Shown in pieces: positions 51,867 through 60,504 of a DNA stretch of 64,000 nucleotides. This DNA comes from JAFKFJ01 sp963786445 (GTDB taxonomy: Bacteria > Pseudomonadota > Alphaproteobacteria > Acetobacterales > Acetobacteraceae), in NCBI GenBank assembly GCA_963786445.1, contig CAWAZU010000005.1, positions 124,001-188,000 on the forward strand. The letters are read 5' to 3'. The notes below the pieces were generated by a model. That model did no database searches. It was given only the letters and a program-made list of their open reading frames with translations, and was not told the origin of the DNA. Both the position numbers and the translations under genes were made by a program. Position 1 is the first letter of the stretch. Every line of letters starts with the position of its first letter.

Positions 51867-52111
51867 ACGATACCGGGATTCGTCGCGCGGTCATCGAGAT
51901 ACTCGGCAACATCGCGCCCGAAGCCGACCCCGCGTCCATCGACCCGGAGGCGGATGTGCGCGCCGCCCTCGATATCGATTCGATGGACTTTCTCAACTTC
52001 GTCAGCGCGCTGCACGAGAAATTCGCCGCCGACATCCCGGAGGTCGATTACCCAAAGCTGGTCACGATCGCCGGGGCGGCCGCCTATCTCGCCGCGAAGC
52101 TGAGGGCCTGA
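51863..52111 (+). CDS. acyl carrier protein
   Basis: This 82-aa carrier domain has LDIDSMDFLNFVSALHEKF, whose serine in DSM is the expected 4'-phosphopantetheine site. It starts inside the E2 stop, so it is part of the operon. Why an ACP is coupled to a pyruvate dehydrogenase is unknown. The divergent ligase-carrier-acyltransferase fusion suggests linked acyl chemistry (inference). Confidence 0.88.
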   Translation: MNDTGIRRAVIEILGNIAPEADPASIDPEADVRAALDIDSMDFLNFVSALHEKFAADIPEVDYPKLVTIAGAAAYLAAKLRA

Positions 52112-52157
52112 ACCGACCGGACGGAACGAGGGGCCAACCGGTTCGGCCAGCGCGCGC

Positions 52158-53021
52158 TCAATGCGCCAACAGCAGCGGGACCTGCGCGCTCTCCAGCATG
52201 TACCTGGTCATGCCGCCGAACACGAACTCGCGCGCGCGTGTGTGCGAATAGGCGCCCATCACCAGCAGTCCGGCGCCGAGTTCGCGCACTTTGGCCGCGA
52301 CCAGTTCGGGGGGACGCCCTGCCTGGCCGAGCCTGATGGCCGACGCCTTGACCCCGTGCCACGCCAGATAAGCCACCACCCGCCGGGCGGCGGCCTCGTC
52401 CTCGTGATGACCGGCCAGCAGGACCACCGCCTCCCCGCGGGCCTCGATGATCGGGAGCGCCGCGTTCAGCGCCCGCGCGGCCTCGGCGCTGTAGTTCCAG
52501 GCCACTGCGACCGGTGCCGCGAACATTTTCGCGGGCGTGGTCGCCGGCACGGCGAGGACCGGCCGTCCGGAATCGAACAACGTCGTCTCCAGCACGCCCG
52601 TGCGGTTCAACTCGCCTCGATCCGCGATGGTTGTGGTGACCAGGTCGGCAACCACGGCATAGTCGTGGATCACGCTCGTCGGCCTGCCGCTGGCGACGAT
52701 CAGTTCGGCGGTCGCGCCGTGCTGGCCGTCGGGACTGGTGGCGAAGCGGGCCTGCGACCGGGTCAGCCACTCGGAAAAGCTGCGGTCAGCCGCCTTGCGC
52801 TGTGCTTCCGCGCGTTCCTGGAGCGACTTCATCAGGGTCATGGAGGATATGGCGCCCGCCTCCCACCCTGGAACCGATTGCAGCAGTTCGCTGGGGTCCG
52901 ATTCGCAGAAAAGCGCCGTGACGTGTGCCGCCATGGCCTGCGCGATGTCCGCGGCCGCGGCGAGGCAAGCTGCGTCCGCTCCGTCGCCATACAGCGGAAC
53001 CAGGATCGTGCGGATTGTCAT
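52158..53021 (-). CDS. universal stress protein, tandem UspA
   Basis: This 287-aa protein has two UspA-type domains. The first (TIRTILVPLYGDGADAACLA) lacks a clear nucleotide motif. The second has GAYSHTRAREFVFGGMTRYM, matching the G-2x-G-9x-(S/T) ATP-binding signature. It is convergent with the ACP gene. A near-consensus FixK box lies 62 nt upstream. Usp proteins are frequent members of anoxic regulons. Confidence 0.9.
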   Translation of the reverse strand: MTIRTILVPLYGDGADAACLAAAADIAQAMAAHVTALFCESDPSELLQSVPGWEAGAISSMTLMKSLQERAEAQRKAADRSFSEWLTRSQARFATSPDGQHGATAELIVASGRPTSVIHDYAVVADLVTTTIADRGELNRTGVLETTLFDSGRPVLAVPATTPAKMFAAPVAVAWNYSAEAARALNAALPIIEARGEAVVLLAGHHEDEAAARRVVAYLAWHGVKASAIRLGQAGRPPELVAAKVRELGAGLLVMGAYSHTRAREFVFGGMTRYMLESAQVPLLLAH

Positions 53022-53082
53022 GGCAATCCCATCCTTTCACCCAACAGCGATGCAGGTTAGGTGAATTGCGCCGATACCGGCT

Positions 53083-53096
53083 TTGATCCGCCGCAA
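53083..53096. promoter_or_regulatory. imperfect FNR/FixK-like box
   Basis: TTGATCCGCCGCAA differs from TTGAYN4RTCAA in the right half (GCAA for TCAA, and C for R). It lies between the divergent Usp and RMD1-like genes at a plausible distance from both (62 and 77 nt). Confidence 0.4.
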
Positions 53097-53172
53097 TCGG
53101 ACCGTGTCGGCCCGTGGAACGCCGCCCCGGCGCGGGTCCAATATCCGGTCTTCACGCTGCGGAGCATCGTCG

Positions 53173-54381
53173 ATGCCGTCTGTCCCAGGGTATTTTCAGA
53201 CCTTCGCGTCGCCTGACGGCCGCGTCGGTGCGCATCACGTGACGGACGGCCTGTCCGTGCAACCAGCAGAACTGCGTGTTGTGTCGGGCAGCATCGTCGC
53301 CTATCGCCTGTTCGACATCGCCTATGCGATCGACCTGCCAAATGCGGAGAGGCTCTGGGCAGAACAGTCGCGCGCCTGGAGTACGCGTGCCCGACTCAGC
53401 ACCGCGCCGGCCGAGGCCGTCGCGTTCGGGGTTCCGCCGGTGGAGATCGCGCTCGACCCGGTCACCCTGAGGGTGGGGACGGCGGAGTTGCACGGCACCC
53501 TCACCGCGCGCCTGTATGAATTCGGCGTGGTGACGTTTGCGCTGCGCCTGCCGGCCAGCGACCTGTCATGGTCCGCGTACGCCGATCTGACGGACCAGGT
53601 GGACCGCAGCCTGCGCAGCGACGCCGACGGCGGGGCGCTCTGGGGCGGGCTGCTTGCCGATATCCGGAGAATCTTCGCCGCGGCCCTGGTGCGGCCGGCT
53701 TCCTCCGCCATCGAGGAAGACTACCTGATCGGCACTGTGCACAGCTTCGGCGAGGAAATGACGGCCGAGGCGCTGCTGCAGCACATCGATCTCGTGCCGC
53801 TGTTGTCCGGCGACCGTCGCGCCCTGTCGAGCGCGGCGCGACAGGACCTGCTCAAATTGCGCTTCTCCTACTACGCGGACGACCTGGTGGTGCTGACCTG
53901 GGACCGCGCCTTCATCTACGAGCCACGGCAGGATTCCGACGTGGCCGACGTGCTGGAGGTGGCCAACGCGCAGCTTGTCGAGATGCGCTACTACGACGAG
54001 CTGCTCGATGCCGAGCTACCGCGCATGTACGATCTGGTCGAGAACACGCGCCGCTCGACACGGCTTGTGGCGTCGCGGCGCTTCGCCGATCTCGCACGCC
54101 GCCTCTCGGGCCTGGTCGCCGAGGTGACCGAACTGACCGAGAAGGTGGACAATGCGCTGAAGGTGACGGAGGACGTCTATCTGGCGCGCGTCTATGCAGC
54201 GGCACTAGAGCTGTTCCGGGTGCCGACATTCGGCGCCGCCGTCGATCGCAAGCTCGCCATAATCCGCGACACTTACGCGGCGCTCTATCAGGAGGCATCG
54301 GCGGCGCGCGCGACGCTGATGGAGGCCATCATCGTGCTGCTGATCGCGCTCGAACTGGTCCTGGCGCTGACCCGCCGCTGA
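53173..54381 (+). CDS. RMD1/DUF155 family membrane protein
   Basis: The 402-aa product matches the RMD1/YagE (DUF155) family in its C-terminal half: EEDYLIGTVHSFGEEMTAEA, then NAQLVEMRYYDELLDAELPR, ELTEKVDNALKVTEDVYLAR and a C-terminal membrane anchor (LMEAIIVLLIALELVLAL). Eukaryotic relatives are mitochondrial membrane proteins involved in translation; bacterial function is unknown. ATG 53173 is the first good start. It lies opposite the Usp gene. Confidence 0.8.
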   Translation: MPSVPGYFQTFASPDGRVGAHHVTDGLSVQPAELRVVSGSIVAYRLFDIAYAIDLPNAERLWAEQSRAWSTRARLSTAPAEAVAFGVPPVEIALDPVTLRVGTAELHGTLTARLYEFGVVTFALRLPASDLSWSAYADLTDQVDRSLRSDADGGALWGGLLADIRRIFAAALVRPASSAIEEDYLIGTVHSFGEEMTAEALLQHIDLVPLLSGDRRALSSAARQDLLKLRFSYYADDLVVLTWDRAFIYEPRQDSDVADVLEVANAQLVEMRYYDELLDAELPRMYDLVENTRRSTRLVASRRFADLARRLSGLVAEVTELTEKVDNALKVTEDVYLARVYAAALELFRVPTFGAAVDRKLAIIRDTYAALYQEASAARATLMEAIIVLLIALELVLALTRR

Positions 54382-54701
54382 GCGCCCGCCACCGGCCGCC
54401 TCTCGGACGTTGGACGCGCGACGCTCTCGCGCGGGGAGCGTTGCCCGCCAGCGCGCTTCGGATCGGCTGGACGACAGTGAGCGCGACGTGCTCGCCGTCA
54501 CGGCCGTTCCGGCGCCGTGAACCTGCTGGAGCACGGCGTCCCTGCCTGCGCGCGCAGGCATCGCCGGCAGCCGTTCGGCTTTTAGATCGACGACGGCCTT
54601 TGTCAACGCCGGAGGAAAAATGTATCGGCGGGCCGGAGCAAAACTACATCACGGACGATGGCAGCCCGGCGCCCCGTACGGGGCGCCTGGCTGCGGGTCG
54701 G

Positions 54702-55508
54702 TCATTCGTCGGGAGGGTTTTCCGGTGATTTGGCGCCCCGGTCGGCGCGTTGACGCCGCTTGCTCTGTTTGAGCCTGTAGCTTTCGCCGTTCATTTCCAG
54801 GATGTGGACGTGGTGGGTGAGCCGGTCGAGCAGCGCGCCGGTGAGACGCTCGGAGGCGAACACGCCGGTCCATTCGTCGAACGGCAGGTTGCTGGTGACG
54901 ATGGTCGAGCCGCGCTCGTAGCGTTGGCTGAACACCTCGAACAGCAATTCGGCGCCGGTCTGCGACAGCGGCACGTAGCCCAGTTCGTCGATCACCAGCA
55001 GTTTGCACGCGGCCAGCTGGCGTTGCAGCCGCAGCAGCCGCTTCTCGTCGCGCGCCTCGATCAGTTCGTGCACCAGAGCCGCCGCCGTGGTGAAGCCCAC
55101 CGACAGGCCCTTCTGGCAGGCGGCCAGCCCCAGGCCGAGCGCGATGTGCGTCTTGCCCGTACCGCTGTTGCCGACCGCGATCACGTTCTCCCGGCGCAGC
55201 ACATACTCCGACCGCGCGAGTTCCAGCACCAACGCCTTGTTCAGCGACGCCAGCGCCAGGAAGTCGAAGCTGTCGAGGCTCTTCACCGCCGGGAACCTGG
55301 CCTCCTTGATACGACGCTCGATTGTCCGGCGTTCCCGCTCGATCAGTTCCAGTTCCGCCAGCCGCAGCAGGTAGCGGACATGATCGACCCCGTCGCTGGC
55401 GCACTGCCGCGCCAGCTTTTCATGCTCGCGCAGGAAGGTCGGCAGCTTCAGCGCCTTCAGGTGATGCGCCAGAAGGATTTGCGGCGTGGCCGGCGATGCG
55501 TCGGTCAT
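54702..55508 (-). CDS. istB: IS21 transposition helper ATPase IstB
   Basis: This 268-aa AAA+ ATPase assists IstA. It is full length: helical N-terminus (LLAHHLKALKLPTFLREHE), Walker A GNSGTGKTHIALG, Walker B LLVIDELGYVPLSQ and the C-terminal ERLTGALLDRLTHHVHI. The intact N-terminus shows what the istB remnant at 27 kb has lost. Confidence 0.92.
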   Translation of the reverse strand: MTDASPATPQILLAHHLKALKLPTFLREHEKLARQCASDGVDHVRYLLRLAELELIERERRTIERRIKEARFPAVKSLDSFDFLALASLNKALVLELARSEYVLRRENVIAVGNSGTGKTHIALGLGLAACQKGLSVGFTTAAALVHELIEARDEKRLLRLQRQLAACKLLVIDELGYVPLSQTGAELLFEVFSQRYERGSTIVTSNLPFDEWTGVFASERLTGALLDRLTHHVHILEMNGESYRLKQSKRRQRADRGAKSPENPPDE

Positions 55509-57004
55509 GACGCCGTCCCGGCCAGCAGGTCCAGGTAGGTCCGGGCCGAGGTGGCCGCCACGTGGGCGCGCGGCAGATACGGATACACCGTCATGTCGAG
55601 CCGCGGCGGACGGCGCTCGATCCGGCACAGCACGAGGGGCTTCACCGCCTCGAAGCCGACCGCGCCGCGCGCGATGGCGGCACGCACCCCGGCCGCGACA
55701 TCCTCGGCGGTGAACACCTCCATCAGCCGCAGCACCTGCACGAACTCGCGCTTGCCCTGCTTGCCCATGCGCGCCTCCAGCAGGCGGCGCAGCGTCGCGA
55801 ATTCCTCCGGCAACGCCCACCCGGCCAGCGGCGCCGCCTGGTCGAGCGCGCCGATCTTGCGCTCCAGCAGCGCCAGGTAATGCAGCGGGTCGAACACGAA
55901 GTCCTCCCGCTCGTAGGACCGCACATGCCGGGCGATGACCTCCGCGCCGCAGGAGATCACCACGCTGTCGACATGGCCGCGGATCAGCACCTCGTGGTGG
56001 CCGTAGGTCGTCGGCACCGAGTAATCCGTGCCGCGATAGCGCACCAGCGACAGCGAACTCACCCGCCCCGGCTGCTTGTCGCATGCCTCGTAAGGCGCCG
56101 GCGGCAGGTCGTGAAAGCACGCCTGGTCCCGCGCCAGCCGCGCGCCGATCGTCGCGTCGTGGCCGCGCAGCCGATCGCCGAGCCGACGGCGGCAGTCCGC
56201 CAGCAATTGCTCGTTCAACGCCGCGAAGCTGGCGGCGTGCGGCACCGGCACCAAGTGGTTCCGCCGAGCGAACCCGACCAGCCCCTCCACCTTGCCCTTG
56301 TCGTTGCCCTTGCCGGGACGCCCAAAGCGGTCGGCGAACAGGTAGTGCGATTGCAACTCGCCGAACACGCGCGTGCGCTGCCGCCTCCCGTCGCCCAGGA
56401 TCCGCGCCACCGCCAACTTGGTGTTGTCGTACAGGATCGACAGCGGCACGCCGCCGAACAACGCGAACGCCGCGACATGTGCGGCGCAAAACGCCTCCGT
56501 CGTCTCCGCGGGATACGCCTGCACGAACCCGGCGTCGCTGTGCGGCAGGTCCATCGCGAAGAAATGGATCTTCCGCTCCACCCCGCCGATCACCGCCAGC
56601 GCCTCGCCGAAATCCGCCTGCGCGTGCCCAGGGTCGTGCCGCAGCGGCACGAATACCTCGCGTTGCCGCTGGCGCTGACCCAGCACGGAGTCCTTCACGA
56701 TCGTCACGCCGCCGCCGAAGCCGTGCTCGTCGCGCAAACGCGCGAAAATCCGCGTGGACGTTTGCCGCTGCTTCGCCGGCCGCCCCTTATCATCCTCCAG
56801 GATCCGGTCGATGATCCCGACGAACGCATCCAGCTTCGGGCGCGTCGGCGGACGGCTGCGCCGGTAACCAGGCGGCACCGAGAAGGCCAGCATCTTCGCC
56901 ACCGTCCGAGGGTCAATCCCAAAACGCCGCGCCGCCTCACGACGGCTGATCCCCTCGATCCGCACCGCGTAGCGGACCCGACCATACAGTTCCACGAGCT
57001 TCAT
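55505..57004 (-). CDS. istA: IS21 transposase IstA
   Basis: This 499-aa transposase starts KLVELYGRVRYAVRIEGISR with a helix-turn-helix (RREAARRFGIDPRTVAKML). A DDE integrase core follows: GHAQADFGEALAV for the first Asp, LSILYDNTKLAVA for the second and GKGNDKGKVEGLVGFARRN for the Glu. ATG 57004 is preferred over one 12 codons upstream. It overlaps istB by 4 nt. Confidence 0.92.
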   Translation of the reverse strand: MKLVELYGRVRYAVRIEGISRREAARRFGIDPRTVAKMLAFSVPPGYRRSRPPTRPKLDAFVGIIDRILEDDKGRPAKQRQTSTRIFARLRDEHGFGGGVTIVKDSVLGQRQRQREVFVPLRHDPGHAQADFGEALAVIGGVERKIHFFAMDLPHSDAGFVQAYPAETTEAFCAAHVAAFALFGGVPLSILYDNTKLAVARILGDGRRQRTRVFGELQSHYLFADRFGRPGKGNDKGKVEGLVGFARRNHLVPVPHAASFAALNEQLLADCRRRLGDRLRGHDATIGARLARDQACFHDLPPAPYEACDKQPGRVSSLSLVRYRGTDYSVPTTYGHHEVLIRGHVDSVVISCGAEVIARHVRSYEREDFVFDPLHYLALLERKIGALDQAAPLAGWALPEEFATLRRLLEARMGKQGKREFVQVLRLMEVFTAEDVAAGVRAAIARGAVGFEAVKPLVLCRIERRPPRLDMTVYPYLPRAHVAATSARTYLDLLAGTAS

Positions 57005-57087
57005 CCCCCAGCCCTCTGCGCTCAACGCAAAGAGCTTCACACCGATGGACTTTTACACCGGCGCAGCCGGACCACCCGGCCGCTTCC

Positions 57088-57342
57088 GTGAGGGATTTTG
57101 TCTCCGGCGCGTACACGGTTGTGGTCAAAGTGGAGCCGGGATCGTGGGCGGACGTCGCCGGCATACTGATCGGTGATGTCATTGTGGGCGTGGGCGAGAC
57201 CGCGGTGAACGATCCCCGTGAAGCCCTGCGCGCCATCCGTCGCGCACAGCAGGGCGAGAGCCACGCCATGCTATTGCGCATCTTTCGCGACGGCCAGCCC
57301 GCCTTTGTCGCCATTGACCTTGCGCACCCCGGTAAAGGCTGA
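57088..57342 (+). pseudogene. PDZ-domain fragment (HtrA-like) cut at the IS21 border
   Basis: Eighty-four codons after a GTG at 57088 form a PDZ domain: VEPGSWADVAGILIGDVIVG, VNDPREALRAIRRAQ and a final AFVAIDLAHPGKG. This is the C-terminal part of a DegP/HtrA-type or similar protein. The upstream part is missing; the IS border is only 30 nt away, and the sequence on the other side of the IS is unrelated. Hence truncated by insertion plus deletion. Confidence 0.65.
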
Positions 57343-57384
57343 CGGGATAGGGACACCGGCCGACGTATCCGTCGTCCGCGCGCG

Positions 57385-57398
57385 TTGACTTGGGTCAA
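57385..57398. promoter_or_regulatory. FNR/FixK-type box upstream of the BCAM0308-archease2 operon
   Basis: TTGACTTGGGTCAA, perfect match, ends 149 nt before the BCAM0308-type start. No gene other than the downstream plus-strand operon is suitably placed. Confidence 0.75.
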
Positions 57399-57547
57399 TG
57401 CCGTCACGCTAAGACTGAACGAGCATCGGCCCAGGTGACGAACGTCGGAACGGGGCGGGAATGCCTGATCCGAGTGGCTGTGTCGTCTGGCCATGTGGTT
57501 GGAAGTGTTGCAACCCGCGCGACCCCCAACGAAGAAAGGGAGGTGCT

Positions 57548-58063
57548 ATGACACAGCCAGCGAATTTGTTCGGCCCGACGGCGGGTCCGCGCCGCAGCGG
57601 GCGCGCCCAGGATCGGACCGTTGCCGACCCGTACAAGCGAACGAAGAAACTGCCCGAGCCGACGGTTTGCCCGCAATGTGGTGCGGTCTATCGCGGCGGA
57701 CGCTGGCAATGGGCCGAGCGGCCGCCCCAGGCGCACGAAACGATCTGCCAAGCCTGCCATCGGATCAACGATGAATTCCCGGCCGGCGTGGTCAGGATCG
57801 GCGGCGCGTTCCTGAAGTTGCACAGAAATGAGATCCTTCACATCGTCCGCCGGCAGGAGGAAATCGAGAAACCCGAGCATCCACTCAATCGCATCATGAA
57901 GATCAGCGATGAGCTGGATTGGCTGGTTGTTACCACTACGGATCTTCACCTGCCGCGCCGGATCGGCGAGGCGCTGGAAGCTGCTTTTGGCGGCAAACTC
58001 CGTTTCGACTACGACGAGGACGGATACTTTATCCGCGTCGACTGGCACCGCGATGAGGTGTAA
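57548..58063 (+). CDS. BCAM0308 family zinc-ribbon protein
   Basis: The 171-aa product fits the BCAM0308 family (related to NMD3-like proteins): TVCPQCGAVYRGGRWQW with CxxC, then HETICQACHRINDEFPAGVV with a second CxxC, and a C-terminal alpha/beta domain (LDWLVVTTTDLHLPRRIGEA). Family function is unknown, but the zinc fingers and NMD3 similarity hint at ribosome or RNA binding. ATG 57548 follows GGGAGGTG. It begins a plus-strand run with archease 2 and rtcB 2. Confidence 0.8.
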   Translation: MTQPANLFGPTAGPRRSGRAQDRTVADPYKRTKKLPEPTVCPQCGAVYRGGRWQWAERPPQAHETICQACHRINDEFPAGVVRIGGAFLKLHRNEILHIVRRQEEIEKPEHPLNRIMKISDELDWLVVTTTDLHLPRRIGEALEAAFGGKLRFDYDEDGYFIRVDWHRDEV

Positions 58064-58289
58064 TCGAGGGGCTTGCCGCGAGGCTGAGCTCCGCCTGGCG
58101 TCGTGAAGCATCGCGGACGGTACCGGAAGGCAAGCGTGCGGCTGCACAGGGTGTTGGATATGGGAGCCCTCCAGCAACCCTATTCTGGGGCCACGCGCCG
58201 AGCGCAACGCGGGGGCGCATGAGGGCCGAAGGAGGGCGGGCGTGCCGACCGGGCCGGAGAGCCAAAGCAGCACGGAAGGGCAGCAATCG

Positions 58290-58742
58290 ATGGCCACCTC
58301 GCGGACGAGCGAGCCGGTCGCCGGTGCCGCCGGGTGGGAGCTTTTTCCGCATGACGCCGATATCGGCGTGCGCGGTTGGGGGCCGACGGTTGAGCGGGCC
58401 TTTGAGGAAGCAGCGCTTGCGTTGACAGGGGTTGTGACCAATGCCGAGATCCGATCGCTGTGCGAGGTCGCGGTCGCGTGTGAAGCGCCCGATCTGGAAT
58501 TGCTGCTGGTCGATTGGCTCAATTCGGTGGCTTATGAAATGGCAGCCCGGCGGATGCTGTTCGGCCGCTTCAAGGTATCGATCGCCGATGAAACCCGGCT
58601 GCGTGGTGAGCTTTGGGGCGAGCCGATTGACGTCGCCCGGCACGCGCCGGCGGTCGAGCCGAAGGGCGCAACCTTCACCGCGCTTGGTGTCGTTCGCGGC
58701 ACTGACGGGCGCTGGATTGCCAACTGCGTGATCGACGTCTGA
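58290..58742 (+). CDS. archease, second copy
   Basis: This 150-aa paralogue of the archease at 38339 has the same length and motifs (WELFPHDADIGVRGWGPTVE, PDLELLLVDWLNSVAYEM, AVEPKGATFTALGV). ATG 58290 gives equal length; GTG 58242 has a stronger AAGGAGGG site and would add 16 residues. It is intact, although the ligase next to it is broken, so it could serve the first RtcB. Confidence 0.9.
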   Translation: MATSRTSEPVAGAAGWELFPHDADIGVRGWGPTVERAFEEAALALTGVVTNAEIRSLCEVAVACEAPDLELLLVDWLNSVAYEMAARRMLFGRFKVSIADETRLRGELWGEPIDVARHAPAVEPKGATFTALGVVRGTDGRWIANCVIDV

Positions 58743-58767
58743 AGCGGGCGAACCAGGAGAGCCGAGG

Positions 58768-59858
58768 GTGGACCCGAGCAATCTCACGAAGTTGGATGAT
58801 GTGACGTGGCGCATTGAGCCCACAGGGGCAATGCGAGTGCCTGTCGTCCTCTATGCCGACGAGGCCTTGATCCGGGCCATGGACGACAAGATGGCCGAGC
58901 AAGCATCGGGTGTTGCTTCGCTCCCCGGCATCGTCGAGGCGAGTTACGTCATGCCGGACGCGCACTGGGGCTACGGCTTTCCGATCGGCGGCGTGGCGCC
59001 GTTCGACCCGGAGCAGGGCGGCATCGTTTCCGCCGGCGGCGTCGGCTTTGACATCTCCTGCGGTGTGCGCACCGTGACGACCGGCGTTTCGGCGGCCGAG
59101 GTCGAGCATGTGAAACACGCCTTCGCCGACGCGCTTGCCAAGGCAATTCCGGCAGGCGTTGGCAGCGAGGGGGCGATCACACTTGATGCGCCGCCGCTGC
59201 CGCGGGCATTGCGCTGCCTGATCGCGAACTGGCCTGCGCTCCGATCGCCTCGGAACTCGGCCAGCGTTATCTGGGCGCAATGCGGGCGGCGATCAACTGC
59301 GCCCTCGCCAACCGGGAGATCCTCGACCATCAGGCGTGGCGGGTACTGCGACACGTCTTTCCGGCCGTCGACCCCAAGCTGCTGTTCGACGTCTCGCACA
59401 ACAGCTGCAAGGTCGAGTGGCACGGCGGCGAAGGCAGGCCGCGGGAGCCGTTCGTGCACCGCAAGGGCGCCACCCGCGCCCTCGGACCAGGCCATCCAAG
59501 CCTGCCGGAGTTGCTCCGCCCGGTCGGGCAGCCCGTGCTGATCGGCGGAAGCATGGGAACCGGTTCCTACGTTCTGGTGGGCACAGCGGAGAGTGAGGCA
59601 CGGGCGTTTTCGTCCGCCTGTCACGGCGCCGGCCGCGCGCTGTCGCGCCATGCCGCGCTGCGGCAATGGAGCGGCCGACAGATTGTCGATGACCTTGCAG
59701 CGCGCGGTATCCTCGTGCGCTGCCCATCGATGCGGGGCGTGGCCGAGGAAGCGCCGGGCGCCTATAAGGACGTGCGTGAAGTGGTTCTGGCGGCCGAGCG
59801 CGCGGGCCTGGCGCGCCGAGTTGCACGGTTGCGGCCGGTGGTCTGCGTCAAGGGATGA
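58768..59858 (+). pseudogene. rtcB: RtcB, second copy with 340-nt internal deletion
   Basis: From GTG 58768 the first 141 codons match RtcB 1, including DISCGV. Near 59190 the frame breaks. The sequence resumes in another frame at the equivalent of residue 255 and then runs to the stop, retaining SHNSCK and the HGAGR guanylylation site. Total length is 1091 nt against 1431 nt in copy 1, a 340-nt loss (not a multiple of three). The lost part carries GSGNH and HCGSRGLGH, two metal-binding motifs, so no active ligase can be made. A separate ORF for the C-terminal part (59280-59858) remains open. Confidence 0.9.
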
Positions 59859-59940
59859 CCGCGCTCACGCGGGGCCACCGAAAGGCGAGCGCGAGTCTGA
59901 TCCAGGCCCGAGGCGTGGTAAAAAGAGGATTGGGCACATC

Positions 59941-60504
59941 ATGACGGTCCCCATACAGGTCACGTTCAAGGATATGGAACCTTCTGCCGCGCTCGAAGCG
60001 CGGATCCGCGAAAAGGCAGCAGAACTTGATCGCTTCGAGGGCGACATCCTGCGCTGCCATGTCACGCTGGAGGCGCCGCATCGGCATCATCGTCAGGGGC
60101 GCCTCTATGAGGCCCGCATCGAGGTGTTCGTTCCCCGCGGCGACGTGGTCGTGACGCGGGAGGGGCGGCAAGACCACGCGCATGAGGATCCCTATGTCGC
60201 GGTACGGGATGCTTTTGATGCGGTGATCCGGCAACTGGAGGACCATGTCCGGATTCTCGGCGGGCAGATGAAACACCATGTGCCCCCGCTTCAGCACGGC
60301 CGGGTGGCGCGGTTCATGGGCGACTACGGCTTCATCGAAACCTCGGATGGCCAGGACGTCTATTTCCATCGCAACAGCGTTGTCGGCGGTGGATTTGACC
60401 GGCTTGAGGTTGGCGACGAGGTCCGTCTGGCGATCGTTGAAGGCGAAAAGGGCTGGCAGGCGAGCACGGTGCATCCGGCAGGCAAACACCACCCGAACGG
60501 CTAG
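59941..60504 (+). CDS. HPF/RaiA-like domain fused to a cold-shock domain
   Basis: The 187-aa product joins a ribosome hibernation-factor (S30AE) domain (residues about 1-105: PIQVTFKDMEPSAALEARIR, DVVVTREGRQDHAHEDPYVA, RDAFDAVIRQLEDHVR) to a C-terminal cold-shock domain (about 118-180: GRVARFMGDYGFIETSDGQD, VYFHRNSVV, DEVRLAIVEGEKG). The first part would sit in the ribosomal small-subunit channel and the second bind RNA. It takes the place that the helix-hairpin-helix gene has in module 1, on the opposite strand. Confidence 0.88.
   Translation: MTVPIQVTFKDMEPSAALEARIREKAAELDRFEGDILRCHVTLEAPHRHHRQGRLYEARIEVFVPRGDVVVTREGRQDHAHEDPYVAVRDAFDAVIRQLEDHVRILGGQMKHHVPPLQHGRVARFMGDYGFIETSDGQDVYFHRNSVVGGGFDRLEVGDEVRLAIVEGEKGWQASTVHPAGKHHPNG

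Larger units (their letters stand above)
54621..57057 (-). mobile_element. IS21-family insertion sequence, apparently intact
   Basis: About 2.4 kb with istA and istB in the usual overlapping order on the minus strand. Proposed ends are TGTATCGGCGGG at 54621 and, on the other strand, TGTAAAAGTCCA ending at 57057. Only TGTA is shared, so exact termini are provisional. No target duplication was identified. It differs in sequence from the IS21 remnant at 27 kb. Confidence 0.8.

Noticed and set aside
54382..54620. Left half of the PDZ/HtrA gene on the far side of IS21
   Set aside because: Both strands were read; no protease-like sequence was found, so the missing half is absent rather than separated.
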